Shown: positions 34,106 to 43,732, counted from the first letter of the stretch. The stretch: DNA of 64,000 nt from Peptococcaceae bacterium (GCA_017399005.1 JAFQEO010000036.1:1-64000); one strand, 5' to 3'. Numbers and translations: made by a program. Notes: a model not told the origin generated them from the letters alone.

Positions 34106-35581
34106 CTAAAATACAATCGATGCAATTGGAACCATAACCACTGCCATACATATCAATCCAACGAATACGCATGAAAATGCCATTTTAAACAAATCGGATT
34201 TTTCACATCGTGATGTATTACCAAACATCAGCGCACTCTGAGTCGATGCCGCCGGAGTCCCGAAACTGGTCATCAGTGCTGCCGAGATTGCAATCGTAAT
34301 AACAACCGGGCTACCACCTAATTCAAGTGCAATCTGTGCAAATACTGGAATAAAAATTAACCCTAATACCATATTGTGCAGGAACTGCGTTAAAAGACCC
34401 AGAATAACTGCGATTAGAATAGTTGTAGGCACAAATCCCATACCGCTTACAATCGGCATAATCAATTCTACAGCCGTGGCTGTAACGCCAGCTTCTTCGG
34501 TTTCCATCATATTGATTAACGGGAAACACATCGCACACATGATAATCAAATTCCACTGTGTTGATTTTTTCATTAACTTGTTGAGGTCATACTGGCCTTC
34601 GCCTGTTTTCTTATCGCGCATAAAATGCACAATCAGAAGCATTACTACGATAATCCCTGTAGCAGACAGCGTGTTCAGTTGCGCTATTAGCGGGAACGTT
34701 GCAGGCAGGAAGTTTGGAGCCATCAGAAGCACGATGAACAGTGCCATAACAATACCAGCCTGTTTCTGTTCTGGATTCATTTTTTCAGAACGAATATCCG
34801 CATAAAGGTCTTCTTTGTTTTCGATTTTGCTCACATCTAGACGTAAGATAAAGCGCCCCATCGCCAGATAAAGAATAATTGATGCGATTGTGAAGATAAA
34901 GAATACAACACACCATAAACCGATATTACCTGCTACACCTACTGCATCGGTCATGGCCGCCAGGAATACCAACCCCATAATCTGCCACGGAGCGGCAATA
35001 CAGCCGTAACTTGCAGCCATCGTAATACCAACAATCATATAAGTAATCCATTTATTTTTGTCTGGAATACCAACTTTTTCAGCAATTTTGAATACAATAC
35101 TCCACATCAGAATCATCGCCGGGATAATCTGTGCAAATGTACTGAAGAAAAATGCTGCAAACATTAACACACCACAGAATATCCACGGATGACCAACATT
35201 GATTTTTCGTGCTACGAACCAGTTTGCCAGATACTGATTCAGGCCACTGTCTTCAAAATATTGCGCCAGCGCCAATACCACAACCATCATCAGAATATTC
35301 TGGTTCCCAATCCCCTGCGCACAAATGGTTGCCCAAGTTACATCTGGAACAAAAAGAATCGTTACTAACAACGCCGCCAAACTCGGATTTAGAAAATCGA
35401 TAAACATCCAGCCCCATAAGAGCCCCAGAAAAATACCAAAAATCTGCATCCCGTACGGTGTCATACTTCCTACTGTTGGAAGATATTTAAAAAATAGCAT
35501 ACACCCTAAACAAATAAGCCAGTGAATAAAAAACATCATCTTATTTTTTGAAGCACTATCGCTTGAAGTGTGACTACTCAT
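34106..35581 (-). CDS. DASS (SLC13) family anion/dicarboxylate transporter, copy 1
   Basis: A 491-residue membrane protein with about 12 helices and the DASS layout of two inverted halves with re-entrant loops (TFAQIIPAMILMWS in the first; ALMTSFGTPAASTQSALMFG in the second, the SNT-type motif region). DASS proteins move dicarboxylates, citrate, sulfate or related anions, usually with Na+. It is first in an operon with the flavoprotein and the RxR amidohydrolase and so probably brings in their substrate, an organic anion. AAGGAGGT lies before the ATG. Confidence 0.85.
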   Translation of the reverse strand: MSSHTSSDSASKNKMMFFIHWLICLGCMLFFKYLPTVGSMTPYGMQIFGIFLGLLWGWMFIDFLNPSLAALLVTILFVPDVTWATICAQGIGNQNILMMVVVLALAQYFEDSGLNQYLANWFVARKINVGHPWIFCGVLMFAAFFFSTFAQIIPAMILMWSIVFKIAEKVGIPDKNKWITYMIVGITMAASYGCIAAPWQIMGLVFLAAMTDAVGVAGNIGLWCVVFFIFTIASIILYLAMGRFILRLDVSKIENKEDLYADIRSEKMNPEQKQAGIVMALFIVLLMAPNFLPATFPLIAQLNTLSATGIIVVMLLIVHFMRDKKTGEGQYDLNKLMKKSTQWNLIIMCAMCFPLINMMETEEAGVTATAVELIMPIVSGMGFVPTTILIAVILGLLTQFLHNMVLGLIFIPVFAQIALELGGSPVVITIAISAALMTSFGTPAASTQSALMFGNTSRCEKSDLFKMAFSCVFVGLICMAVVMVPIASIVF

Positions 35582-35746
35582 TTGAAAACCTCCTTATTAA
35601 TGGACTTTATTTTTGAATCATCATTTCTATTTGCTGCCGAATCATCGTCCCGAGTATCTATTCTATACATCTATATCATGATAGAATTATGATTGCCGGC
35701 TTTCCCCAGTCCGAATGTTTAAGCATTTGTCCGTTTCTTTCTATGT

Positions 35747-35762
35747 CTATACTATAGTATAG
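35747..35762. promoter_or_regulatory. Perfect 16-bp palindrome upstream of the DASS operon
   Basis: CTATACTATAGTATAG, about 165 bases upstream of the DASS ATG, in a 320-base gap that holds no gene. A likely regulator site, though the protein is unknown. Confidence 0.4.
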
Positions 35763-35861
35763 TAATAAATGTTTGTAAATTTCACGGCATTAACGGTACC
35801 CTTTAAAAACTTTAAAGGCTTTCTCTCTTATTTCCGCCTTTGTTCTTCTATTTTATACCAC

Positions 35862-35897
35862 AGAGAAAGAAACCTGGATAATCTCCAAGTTTCTCTC
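35862..35897 (-). terminator. Hairpin after the aminotransferase gene
   Basis: AGAGAAAGAAACCTGG and CCAAGTTTCTCTCT pair with few mismatches directly after the hisC-like stop. The T-run is weak. Confidence 0.45.
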
Positions 35898-35901
35898 TCT
35901 G

Positions 35902-36972
35902 TTACACACTATATACTTTTTCCTCCCAATATTCCTCCAATGTACGCAGTACTGCATCATTTTCGGCTTTCGTTCCTGCACTAATTCGAAGATATTCACC
36001 CAGTAACCGTACGGCAACACTTTTTTCCTGCAAGAACGCATGAACATCCGCAGCATTGATTACTTGCACATATACAAAATTGGCACTGCTATTTTGTACT
36101 GATTGAATATCTGGAATCTCTTTCTGCAAATCCCTCACCCTACGATACAAATCATTTCTTGAACTTTTTATTGTGCGAATACAAGAGTGAATAAAATCTG
36201 GATAATCCAACACAATGGTTCCAATAATTTGTGACGCAGTATTTACATTGTATGGAGATTTTACAGCTCTCAATGCATTGGTAATCGTTTTATTTGCTAT
36301 TGCAAATCCCAACCGCAAAGCAGCCAGACCAAATGCTTTTGATAACGTTTTCAGCACTATCAGATTCGAATACAATTCAACATCCTGCAGCACAGATTCA
36401 TCCGCAAAATCCATATACGCCTCATCTACAATTATCAATACATTTTCCAGTTCCTGAACGATTCTTAAAATATCTTCTCGCGACTCCAGCAGCGATGAAG
36501 GATTACACGGATTGGATAAGACCAGCGCCTGCACCTGCTGTTCTCTTGCCTGTGCAACTAATGTTTCTGTCGAAATTCGTAAATGTGCGTCTTTTTCATA
36601 TACAACAGTCTCCACTCCTGCCATTTCTGCGTATACTCGATACATTTCAAAATCCGGTTCTACTAGCATCAGCTTATCACCCGCATTCATAAAGCAGGTA
36701 GTCAACAAAAACAGTAATTCATCTGACCCGTTTGCAGCAGTAACCAGCTCGGCAGGTACACTGAAAAATTCAGCAAATTTTCGACACAGTTTTTTGGCCA
36801 GTGGATCTGGATATCGATTATATTCCAACTCCCATATCTGCTTTGCAATATCCCTGCGGATTTCATCCGGAATTGAAATAAAACTTTCATTAGCACTCAG
36901 TTTTGTATCACAGATCGTACCAGGCTGATATCCTTGCAGTTGTTTTAATTTTTCCGGTAGCTGATAAGTCAT
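35902..36972 (-). CDS. HisC-like PLP aminotransferase
   Basis: A 356-residue fold-type I aminotransferase resembling histidinol-phosphate aminotransferase: KLSANESFISIP, NRYPDPLAKKL, AANGSDELLFLL, LSNPCNPSS, VDEAYMDFA, LKTLSKAFGLAALRLGF (Schiff-base Lys) and an arginine near the end (LRISAG). No other his genes lie near, and it is in the accessory AT-rich part. It may therefore act on histidinol phosphate, aromatic or other amino acids; the family cannot be resolved further by eye. AGAGGGA precedes the ATG. Transcribed as a single gene. Confidence 0.8.
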   Translation of the reverse strand: MTYQLPEKLKQLQGYQPGTICDTKLSANESFISIPDEIRRDIAKQIWELEYNRYPDPLAKKLCRKFAEFFSVPAELVTAANGSDELLFLLTTCFMNAGDKLMLVEPDFEMYRVYAEMAGVETVVYEKDAHLRISTETLVAQAREQQVQALVLSNPCNPSSLLESREDILRIVQELENVLIIVDEAYMDFADESVLQDVELYSNLIVLKTLSKAFGLAALRLGFAIANKTITNALRAVKSPYNVNTASQIIGTIVLDYPDFIHSCIRTIKSSRNDLYRRVRDLQKEIPDIQSVQNSSANFVYVQVINAADVHAFLQEKSVAVRLLGEYLRISAGTKAENDAVLRTLEEYWEEKVYSV

Positions 36973-37113
36973 ACTATCCCTCTTTTCTTTTTATTAATCT
37001 ACAAATTAATCGTAGCATGAAACAGCATTTCTGTTAAATTCACTTTTTTCAACATACCCTTTAATATTTTTAAATTCACTGTTACACTTAATCTTTTCTT
37101 TATACAAACAAAA

Positions 37114-37151
37114 AAACTCCGAATAGAAACTATTCGTTTCTGCTCGGAGTT
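37114..37151 (-). terminator. Terminator after the FMN reductase gene
   Basis: ACTCCGA and TCGGAGT, with inner pairs between AGAAAC and GTTTCT; seven T follow on the minus strand. Confidence 0.75.
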
Positions 37152-37220
37152 CGTATTCTATTTTTTACAGACACATTTTTCCTACAATAAAACAATAAAA
37201 CATTGCATCGTTTTGTTTTC

Positions 37221-37862
37221 TTATTCACCTTTGCACAGTTTCTGTGCCAGTTGATATGCTGCTTCTAAATCTTTCGGGAACTGGTTTTCACGCATCTGGC
37301 GTTTGTGTTCTTCGTTAAAGCGTGCGCTCTGGTATCTGGAATAGTCGCTGAACTGATAGGTGTCGCAGCAGGCATAATCCATCACTATGCCGTTTAAGCG
37401 CTGCAGCACAGCAAAACTCTGTTTCATGCGCTGTTCGTACATTTTTTCGTAGCCTTCCTGCCACACATTCATCGTATAAAAACAGCCGCAGTTTACTTTT
37501 CCGTGGAACAGTTTTTTACTGTAATCGTCATAAGTCATCAGAATAAAGCTTAACCGTTCAATTAAGGCATGCATCTGGCTTGTAATTTCGCCGAAATAAA
37601 TCGGAGTACCAAAGAGCACAACATCTGCCGCTAAGATTTTATCCAGCACAGGGCTTAAATCATCTTTCAAAAAACATTTACATGGTTCTGCACCTTTTAA
37701 TTTGCAGGCAAAGCAGCTTTTGCAGCCGGTATAATTCAAATCATACAGATGAATCATTTCCACTTCAGCACCGGCATCGGCTGCCCCTTTTAATGCCGAC
37801 TGCAGAATTAAATCTGTATTCCAGCCCTTGCGAGGGCTCCCGTTAATTGCGATTGCTTTCAT
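37221..37862 (-). CDS. NADPH-dependent FMN reductase / flavodoxin-fold protein
   Basis: A 213-residue flavodoxin-like protein. FMN phosphate loop INGSPRKGWNTDLIL at the N-terminus, a Cys motif CKSCFACK followed by CKCF (typical of the clostridial iron-sulfur flavoprotein-like reductases), and GTPIYFGEITSQM as the isoalloxazine-contact loop. Start at ATG 37862 from AAGGAG 10 bases upstream; the longer frame lacks a ribosome site. It would pass electrons from NAD(P)H or ferredoxin to flavin or to small redox targets. A single-gene unit. Confidence 0.85.
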   Translation of the reverse strand: MKAIAINGSPRKGWNTDLILQSALKGAADAGAEVEMIHLYDLNYTGCKSCFACKLKGAEPCKCFLKDDLSPVLDKILAADVVLFGTPIYFGEITSQMHALIERLSFILMTYDDYSKKLFHGKVNCGCFYTMNVWQEGYEKMYEQRMKQSFAVLQRLNGIVMDYACCDTYQFSDYSRYQSARFNEEHKRQMRENQFPKDLEAAYQLAQKLCKGE

Positions 37863-37919
37863 AAAAATCACACTCCTTATTCTGTTATTATTATAACATA
37901 GCATGCATTGAAAAAGGAA

Positions 37920-38903
37920 CTATTTAATATTCCACCGATTCCGATACACAAAAAAGGCTGTTTGGGCTTCTGCTGTGCAGTGTTCTTGTACATTCTGGTA
38001 CATCAGATCAAACTGTTCAGCAGTAATTACACCCGGCAAGGCTTTAATCTGTTCAAAACAGTTCAGATACCACTTCTCACAATAGGCCTTATAATCTCTC
38101 ATAAATGTTTCCCGCATAACACGGAATTCGTTCATATCCATCAGCCATTTTGTGCGAACGAATACCGGTGTTGTGAGATAGCCCTGTTTATCAAATTCCA
38201 TTTTTCGATTTACCGCAACTGCTTCCCATGCATCAAAAAAATACTTCCATTCTCCATCATCTTTTTTGTATGCAAAGGCTGTCATCGTTTTCTTATATTG
38301 TCCTTTCGGGATAATATCGCTTTCCAGCTGTTTATAGATACTGCTCATCCATTGTTTCAGTTCCAGATAACTTTTTACGGTTAGCACTTTACTTTCCAGT
38401 GCTGTATATACCAGCCCCTGATATAAATCAAGCAGTTCCCGGTCATATAACCCTTCCAGCTGTTCCCGCCATTGCTCAAGCAACACTCTTGCACTATCAC
38501 TGGCTCCGATGATTGTCAGCTGATGTAAGCTGTTAAAATAGTTTTCATCATACAACGCAAATACTTTTTCAGCAGCCTCTTTTTTTACAGATTCTTTTAT
38601 TTTTGTTTCGTGCCCGGACGGTGCAGGCAGCCGGCGAATATACTGTTTAATTGGTGTCGGATACAGACCCTGCTCCATGGCATCATGCATAAACTGCTGT
38701 ATCTGTCGTTCTTTTGCACTAACCCGGCAGGCAATACCATCAGGTGTCAGATATGCTGCGGCATAATACAGAAATTCCTTGTCAAAGCAGCCAAGTTTTA
38801 ACGCTGTTTCATAATCCACACCAGCCTGTAAATCCTCATTGTGAAAAAACTTCTTCTCGTTATCCCGCATTGCACTGGAAAATTTATGTTCTCTCTCTGC
38901 CAT
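37920..38903 (-). CDS. Unknown protein encoded with an ABC ATPase
   Basis: A 327-residue soluble, mostly helical protein; no signal peptide or membrane helix. I recognise no family. It is rich in aromatic and charged residues (YLTPDGIACRVSAKERQI, WKYFFDAWEAVAVNRKMEF, FRVMRETFMRDYKAYCEKW). Its start codon overlaps the ABC ATPase stop by one base (TAATG), so the two are translationally coupled, and a zinc-ribbon protein precedes both. The operon lacks any permease gene, so the three products may form a soluble complex. Confidence 0.6.
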   Translation of the reverse strand: MAEREHKFSSAMRDNEKKFFHNEDLQAGVDYETALKLGCFDKEFLYYAAAYLTPDGIACRVSAKERQIQQFMHDAMEQGLYPTPIKQYIRRLPAPSGHETKIKESVKKEAAEKVFALYDENYFNSLHQLTIIGASDSARVLLEQWREQLEGLYDRELLDLYQGLVYTALESKVLTVKSYLELKQWMSSIYKQLESDIIPKGQYKKTMTAFAYKKDDGEWKYFFDAWEAVAVNRKMEFDKQGYLTTPVFVRTKWLMDMNEFRVMRETFMRDYKAYCEKWYLNCFEQIKALPGVITAEQFDLMYQNVQEHCTAEAQTAFFVYRNRWNIK

Positions 38904-39730
38904 TATTCCTCCACCTCCCGCTTCACCTTAAAAGCATCTCCAAACGTACTGTCTATTTTCATTTTAATCTCTACATAGCCGTCTTTCTGAGCAACCTCAG
39001 ATTCGTATTCCATGAACTCGCTGAATACCTCATTCGTAAACAATTCCTCTGTTGTGCCTTTTTTGAAAATTCTACCGTCTTTCATCAGAATTGTTTTATC
39101 AAACGACGGCAAAATTTCTTCTGCATAATGCGTTACATAGATGATGGTCATATCGCTGTTTTTTGCTAAATCATCAATAGCACGCAGCACATAATCACGA
39201 GCGTAGATGTCGAGCCCGGTGCCCGGTTCGTCCAAAATCAGGATTTCGGGATTACTGATTAACGCTCTGGCAATCAGTACACACTGACGTTCCCCCTTAC
39301 TCATTAGAGCAAAAGGCTGGTCAATCTTACTTCCAAGGCGTAGTTCTTTCAGTAATGTACGGGCACGTTTCACATCAGCATCGGTAATATCCCTGCTCAT
39401 ACTCAATGTACCGCTCACACCAGAAAGCACAATACTTAACGCACTTTCCCAGGACAGATACTTATCAAAAAAGGAACTGGATACCCAGCCGATTCGTCTG
39501 CGCAGTTCAAAAATATTTTCTTCATTATATTCCTGCCCAAACACCTGCAGCTTCCCTTTTGTATAACCTTTAAATCCTGCTATAATGGATAACAATGTTG
39601 TTTTACCGCAGCCGTTCATACCGAATAAAATCCAGTGGTCGCCTTTCTGCACATCCCAGTTAATCTGATGAATCAGAAATCTTCGCCCTGACTGACAGGC
39701 TAGATTTTCGGCTTTTATAATTACAGACAT
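38903..39730 (-). CDS. ABC-type ATPase, ModF/PhrA-like, without permease
   Basis: A 275-residue ABC ATPase: Walker A GMNGCGKTT, Q-loop region near WVSSSFFDKY, signature MSKGERQ (a variant of LSGGQ), Walker B ILILDEP, and the switch His in YVTHYAEEI. The sequence style (GDHWILFGMNGCGKTTLL) resembles ModF-like stand-alone ATPases rather than importer subunits. There is a C-terminal extension with IKMKIDSTFGDAFKVKRE. It overlaps the zinc-ribbon gene by 10 bases and the 327-residue gene by one. No membrane partner is encoded nearby, so a non-transport role is likely. Confidence 0.85.
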   Translation of the reverse strand: MSVIIKAENLACQSGRRFLIHQINWDVQKGDHWILFGMNGCGKTTLLSIIAGFKGYTKGKLQVFGQEYNEENIFELRRRIGWVSSSFFDKYLSWESALSIVLSGVSGTLSMSRDITDADVKRARTLLKELRLGSKIDQPFALMSKGERQCVLIARALISNPEILILDEPGTGLDIYARDYVLRAIDDLAKNSDMTIIYVTHYAEEILPSFDKTILMKDGRIFKKGTTEELFTNEVFSEFMEYESEVAQKDGYVEIKMKIDSTFGDAFKVKREVEE

Positions 39731-40242
39731 GTTTCCACCCCCGTCTGTCTTCCAAAGATTGCATCCTCGTCCATATCACGAATTTCTACTTCCGAATTCA
39801 TGTCTGCTTTATAAATAATCACTTCTTCGCCCATAATTGTATCGTTAATGTTAATCGGCACTTTAAAGCCGTCGTAATCCAGAATGCCCAGATTCTTGCA
39901 ACCCCAGGAAATAATATCACAGATTTTTGCTACATTCATCTGATAGGTTTTTAAAGAATCATCATTATCCGGATAATGATTAAATTCAAACTCATCCACA
40001 TAATATTTGGCGATTTCGTAAATTTCCTGATTGGTGCCGTACTCAATGCGGTCACATTCATCACAGAAAATTTCTACACGACCATTATTAGTCACACCAT
40101 ACAGAATCCTTCTCAAATTCAGTTTTCCGCCGCAATATCTGCAACAGCAGTTTTTGGTACGAATTTTTAATTCCTCTAAACGTTCTTTGTCTTTATGAAT
40201 TCTTTCCACTTCTACTAAGTTCATTTTTTCTCCCTGTTCCAT
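39721..40242 (-). CDS. Zinc-ribbon protein of unknown function
   Basis: A 173-residue soluble protein with an N-terminal charged helix (EVERIHKDKERLEELKI), then a zinc ribbon made of CRYCGGK and CDECDRI, then an acidic alpha/beta part ending in FGRQTGVETCL. Starts at ATG 40242 (AGAGGTG before it) or ATG 40224 (GGGAG); the former is used. First gene of an operon with the ModF-like ATPase and the 327-residue protein, overlapping the ATPase by 10 bases. Family not recognised. Confidence 0.6.
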   Translation of the reverse strand: MEQGEKMNLVEVERIHKDKERLEELKIRTKNCCCRYCGGKLNLRRILYGVTNNGRVEIFCDECDRIEYGTNQEIYEIAKYYVDEFEFNHYPDNDDSLKTYQMNVAKICDIISWGCKNLGILDYDGFKVPININDTIMGEEVIIYKADMNSEVEIRDMDEDAIFGRQTGVETCL

Positions 40243-40320
40243 AAATCTACACCTCTGTTTTTGTATCAAATTAAAATATGAACTATCACTTCTTCATGAG
40301 CCGATTTCAGCTCTATGTAA

Positions 40321-40358
40321 AAAGCGGAACACCCGCAATACTGCAGTTGTTCCGCTTT
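40321..40358 (-). terminator. Terminator after the phosphodiesterase gene
   Basis: AAAGCGGAACA (40321-40331) pairs with TGTTCCGCTTT (40348-40358). Confidence 0.85.
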
Positions 40359-40402
40359 GCGGTCTATGTCAAAATTTTTCTGTTATTTTTCTTTATAGCA
40401 GA

Positions 40403-42475
40403 TTAGAATTCCTGATCCAGAATCTGATATACAGGTGCACCTTCACACTGTGCAGGCATTCTTACATTGAACAGTGCAGATACAGTTGGTGCCAGGTCAA
40501 CCTGACGAATCATACGGTCTGTAACAAAACCTTCTTTGATCCCTTTCCCTGCAGCAATAAAGATTGGGGATAAGCTGGTTTCTTCATCGCCCCATGCAGT
40601 GGATAAACCGTCAGCATGGTCAATGTTGTAACCATCTGCAATCCAGTAGCAGATATCACCACATTCAGGGCCACCGTAACCTACCAGTACAGCGTCTTTA
40701 TTACGCAGCGCCATAGCTACTACACGATGACCTGTTTTCTTATCTTTATAGCTGTACAGGTCTGTAATCAGCTGTTCTTCTACTTCCCATTTATCTTCTG
40801 GATCAATCAGACCATCAATCACGGTACCGTCTGCCAGTACATGTTTATCTCTGCCTTTAATGTTCAGATAAATGTTACATTCACGGTTAGCAACCGCTTT
40901 TGTTTTTGTCCAGTCGATTTCTTTCAGTTTGTTGCCGTTTTCATCGGTTTTCAGAACAGTATAACCCAGTTCACCCATTACACCGGTATTTACGCCCTGT
41001 GGGTCACCCAGCATTGGTGGCTTATGTTCCGGGCATACCTGAGCGTGGTCAGATGTGATTACAACTGTCCAGCCTTCATCCAGCAGGTGCAGATAAGTAC
41101 CGATGTAGTTATCCGCCTGTACATAGATATCTTCCATAAATTTCTGATACATTTCCGGTTCTTTTGCATCGTAATCTTTGTCGTAGTCTTTATCCCCTTT
41201 TGTCAGGAAACGGATAAATCTGTGTTCCTGCATATCAATGCTGTGCAGGTGAGAGAATACAGCGCGGCATTCTTTCTGTTCCATCAGATAGTGAATCGCT
41301 CTGCTCTGCCAGTCGCATACTTCATTCCAGCAATCCAGCATACATTCTGTAATCATTTTCGGGTCATTATTGCCGCAGTAGGAACTTGGAGCAATGTAGC
41401 CAACATTTTCCGCGATTTCATAGAACAGGCTGCTTGGAGAGAAGATAAAGTCTGCGTGCATGTCTGTTGCATTGGAAACAAAAATTTCCAGATGAGTTCC
41501 GTCTTCCGTGATATTTAACAGTTTCATTGCATAGTTTGCATCTTTTGTTTCGCCATCGAAAGATACTGCCTGGTCATAAATCTGAGATTTAATTTTGCCT
41601 GCTTCCAATACTACGAATGGTTCTGCTGCTTTTTTGTTTCTGTACAGTGCTACTCTGTCATATTTGCCTTCTTCATTTTTTAATACTAAACCAGGGCGAC
41701 GCAGTAACCCTTTGGATAATAGCAGAGTAAATTCTTTTGCACCTTCCGGAACATCAATATTCCATTTTTTAGGTTCAGTAATTGGAGAAACTGTTGCGGA
41801 CAACTGGTCTGGAATTGTACTTGCATTTAAGCCGTCTTCCCAGTTCAATAATACATTTGTTTTTTCGCTGGTATCTTTTACAGAAGATGCTGCAGATACA
41901 GCAGCCATCGCATCTTCCGGTTTTACAATGCAGGCTTTGTCTAAATCGGCAGTAGCAGATTTTATAAATGTAACAGTCTGCACTTTAACATCAGCCATGC
42001 AGATAAATTCATCAGAGATAGTAGCTGCGCCCATGCCTAAGCCACCAGGAGTGGAACCATCACATACAAACAGATTTTCACTGTCACTGGTTGGAGGCCA
42101 TGCGTTACCCGGCCAGTGGAATACTGCTGTTTTGATGCCATTTTCAGCCAGAATATTCCATACTGGTTCCGCTTTACAGTTACGGGAGTCAAAGTTCCCT
42201 ACAATTTTGTCAATGCCGGAACCCTGACGGAAATAGCCGGTAACCCCATGTACATTGGCATATGCGCCGGTAGATAATGTAGACCACATTGGTGGTGTAA
42301 CTGTCGGATGACCGCCTAACATCATTAAATCTTCACGTGCGGCACCGCGCTCAATAAATTTCTGCATGTTTGGCATTTTACCTTCACGCAGCATTTTGCG
42401 GCTGTAACGAGGATCTAAGCCGTCAATCCCTAAAACAAACAGTTTGTCTGCTAATGCAGTGTTTCTAATAGTCAT
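40403..42475 (-). CDS. Type I phosphodiesterase/nucleotide pyrophosphatase family enzyme (cytoplasmic)
   Basis: A 690-residue alkaline-phosphatase-superfamily enzyme. Metal and catalytic parts: LGIDGLDPR (metal Asp), HPTVTPPMWSTLSTGAY (nucleophile Thr), SHLHSIDMQEHRF (metal Asp/His), and VITSDHAQV (Asp-His pair). An insertion of about 200 residues (around 160-360) is unusual for the family. There is no signal peptide, so it works inside the cell on a phosphodiester, phosphonate or similar ester taken up from outside. It is divergent from a LysR gene and close to a second DASS transporter; both carry the same 12-base element upstream. Substrate unknown. AGGAGGAA precedes the ATG. Confidence 0.85.
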   Translation of the reverse strand: MTIRNTALADKLFVLGIDGLDPRYSRKMLREGKMPNMQKFIERGAAREDLMMLGGHPTVTPPMWSTLSTGAYANVHGVTGYFRQGSGIDKIVGNFDSRNCKAEPVWNILAENGIKTAVFHWPGNAWPPTSDSENLFVCDGSTPGGLGMGAATISDEFICMADVKVQTVTFIKSATADLDKACIVKPEDAMAAVSAASSVKDTSEKTNVLLNWEDGLNASTIPDQLSATVSPITEPKKWNIDVPEGAKEFTLLLSKGLLRRPGLVLKNEEGKYDRVALYRNKKAAEPFVVLEAGKIKSQIYDQAVSFDGETKDANYAMKLLNITEDGTHLEIFVSNATDMHADFIFSPSSLFYEIAENVGYIAPSSYCGNNDPKMITECMLDCWNEVCDWQSRAIHYLMEQKECRAVFSHLHSIDMQEHRFIRFLTKGDKDYDKDYDAKEPEMYQKFMEDIYVQADNYIGTYLHLLDEGWTVVITSDHAQVCPEHKPPMLGDPQGVNTGVMGELGYTVLKTDENGNKLKEIDWTKTKAVANRECNIYLNIKGRDKHVLADGTVIDGLIDPEDKWEVEEQLITDLYSYKDKKTGHRVVAMALRNKDAVLVGYGGPECGDICYWIADGYNIDHADGLSTAWGDEETSLSPIFIAAGKGIKEGFVTDRMIRQVDLAPTVSALFNVRMPAQCEGAPVYQILDQEF

Positions 42476-42569
42476 TGTTCATTCCTCCTGAATTTCTTTT
42501 TGCATTGCGCTAAATAATCTTTGATCTTCATATTTTAGTTTCCGAAATACCTTATGGTATCCACTATAG

Positions 42570-42581
42570 GATATGTCGACA
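42570..42581. promoter_or_regulatory. GATATGTCGACA element, copy 1 (probable LysR site)
   Basis: GATATGTCGACA in the divergent gap between the phosphodiesterase and LysR genes, preceded by TATAG. The same 12 bases occur on the other strand upstream of the DASS gene at 45341-45352. The remaining part of this 330-base gap holds promoters but no gene. Confidence 0.55.
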
Positions 42582-42805
42582 CTTCCCTATGTCTATTAGT
42601 ATAAATTCTGTTTTTTGCTTTGTATAACAGTCTTTATGAGTCTCTTGAAACAGGTTATCCCATTTTTTGAGTTGTGATATTTAGATTTCCTCTCACATTT
42701 CCTGTTACAACTTGACGCAGCTTGCACCAAAATGTTATCATTGTGAAAAAGAGTGCAGTTGTTTTGTATGATCAGCTTATTTTTTGTATCGAGGATGTGA
42801 ACTGT

Positions 42806-43732
42806 ATGCGTATAGAGCAGTTAGAACATTTTATTGCTATCTGTGAAGAAGGAACTTTCATCAAAGCCAGTGATAAACTGCACATGGCACAACAAACTCT
42901 AAGTAACTCTATCAAAAATCTGGAATCCACTTTAAACACTCAATTATTCATTCGTAGCAATAAAGGGGTAGAACTTACTTACAAAGGCGAAATTGCATAT
43001 AAATACTTCAAAGAAATTATGATGACCTATACCGCATTCATTAACGAAATCAGTGAATCAACGGAAATTGCTGATGAAATAAATGTAAGAATATCATCTA
43101 TCCCGTTTATTGCACTAAATCATATTCCAGAATTTCAATGTGCTATGCTGTTGGGACATCCTAATATTAATCTTTCCATTCAGTCTGAAGAAATAGAGAA
43201 TATTCCTCATTCTGTAGAAAATAATTCTGTTGATATCGGTTTACTTGTTGGCCAATATCTGGCTGATGAACTTATCTTCCCCAAACTTGATGGTGCCCTT
43301 AACATTCTGCCTCTTCGGGAATGGCAGCTTTATGTATGGGTAGGCGAAAACTGCAGCTTATATAAAAAGAACTCTATCCATATATCTACTATCAGTAAAT
43401 ATCCGGTTTTATTATATGAACCGCGTCAGGAAAAACTAATAAAAAATACACTGGATACTTTTTTAGATGACGAATTATCCATCAAACAATATGACAATAT
43501 TCGCACTATTGCCAATCTGGTAGAATCCACGTCACAGCTCTTTTTTGACTGGCACAACAGCGATTATGGGTTAGATTATCAGATTTATTTCGCCGGTAAA
43601 AAAGCCAAAGCTATTCCGGTCGTTCTGGACGAGCCAATTACCATGAAAAGTCTTGCCATCTATAAAGATGCCTATAAAGTGCATCCAAGTTTTCATGATG
43701 TAATTGCCCTTCTAAAATCTACCAGTAAATAG
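42806..43732 (+). CDS. LysR-type transcriptional regulator of the phosphodiesterase/DASS cluster
   Basis: A 308-residue LysR protein: MRIEQLEHFIAICEEGTF and MAQQTLSNSIKNLES form the DNA-binding domain; the effector domain follows. Start at 42806, supported by GAGG upstream and the usual LysR N-terminus; the longer frame adds residues without a ribosome site. It is flanked by the divergent phosphodiesterase gene and the convergent DASS transporter gene, and a shared 12-base element lies before both, so it is the obvious candidate regulator of the two. Confidence 0.88.
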   Translation: MRIEQLEHFIAICEEGTFIKASDKLHMAQQTLSNSIKNLESTLNTQLFIRSNKGVELTYKGEIAYKYFKEIMMTYTAFINEISESTEIADEINVRISSIPFIALNHIPEFQCAMLLGHPNINLSIQSEEIENIPHSVENNSVDIGLLVGQYLADELIFPKLDGALNILPLREWQLYVWVGENCSLYKKNSIHISTISKYPVLLYEPRQEKLIKNTLDTFLDDELSIKQYDNIRTIANLVESTSQLFFDWHNSDYGLDYQIYFAGKKAKAIPVVLDEPITMKSLAIYKDAYKVHPSFHDVIALLKSTSK

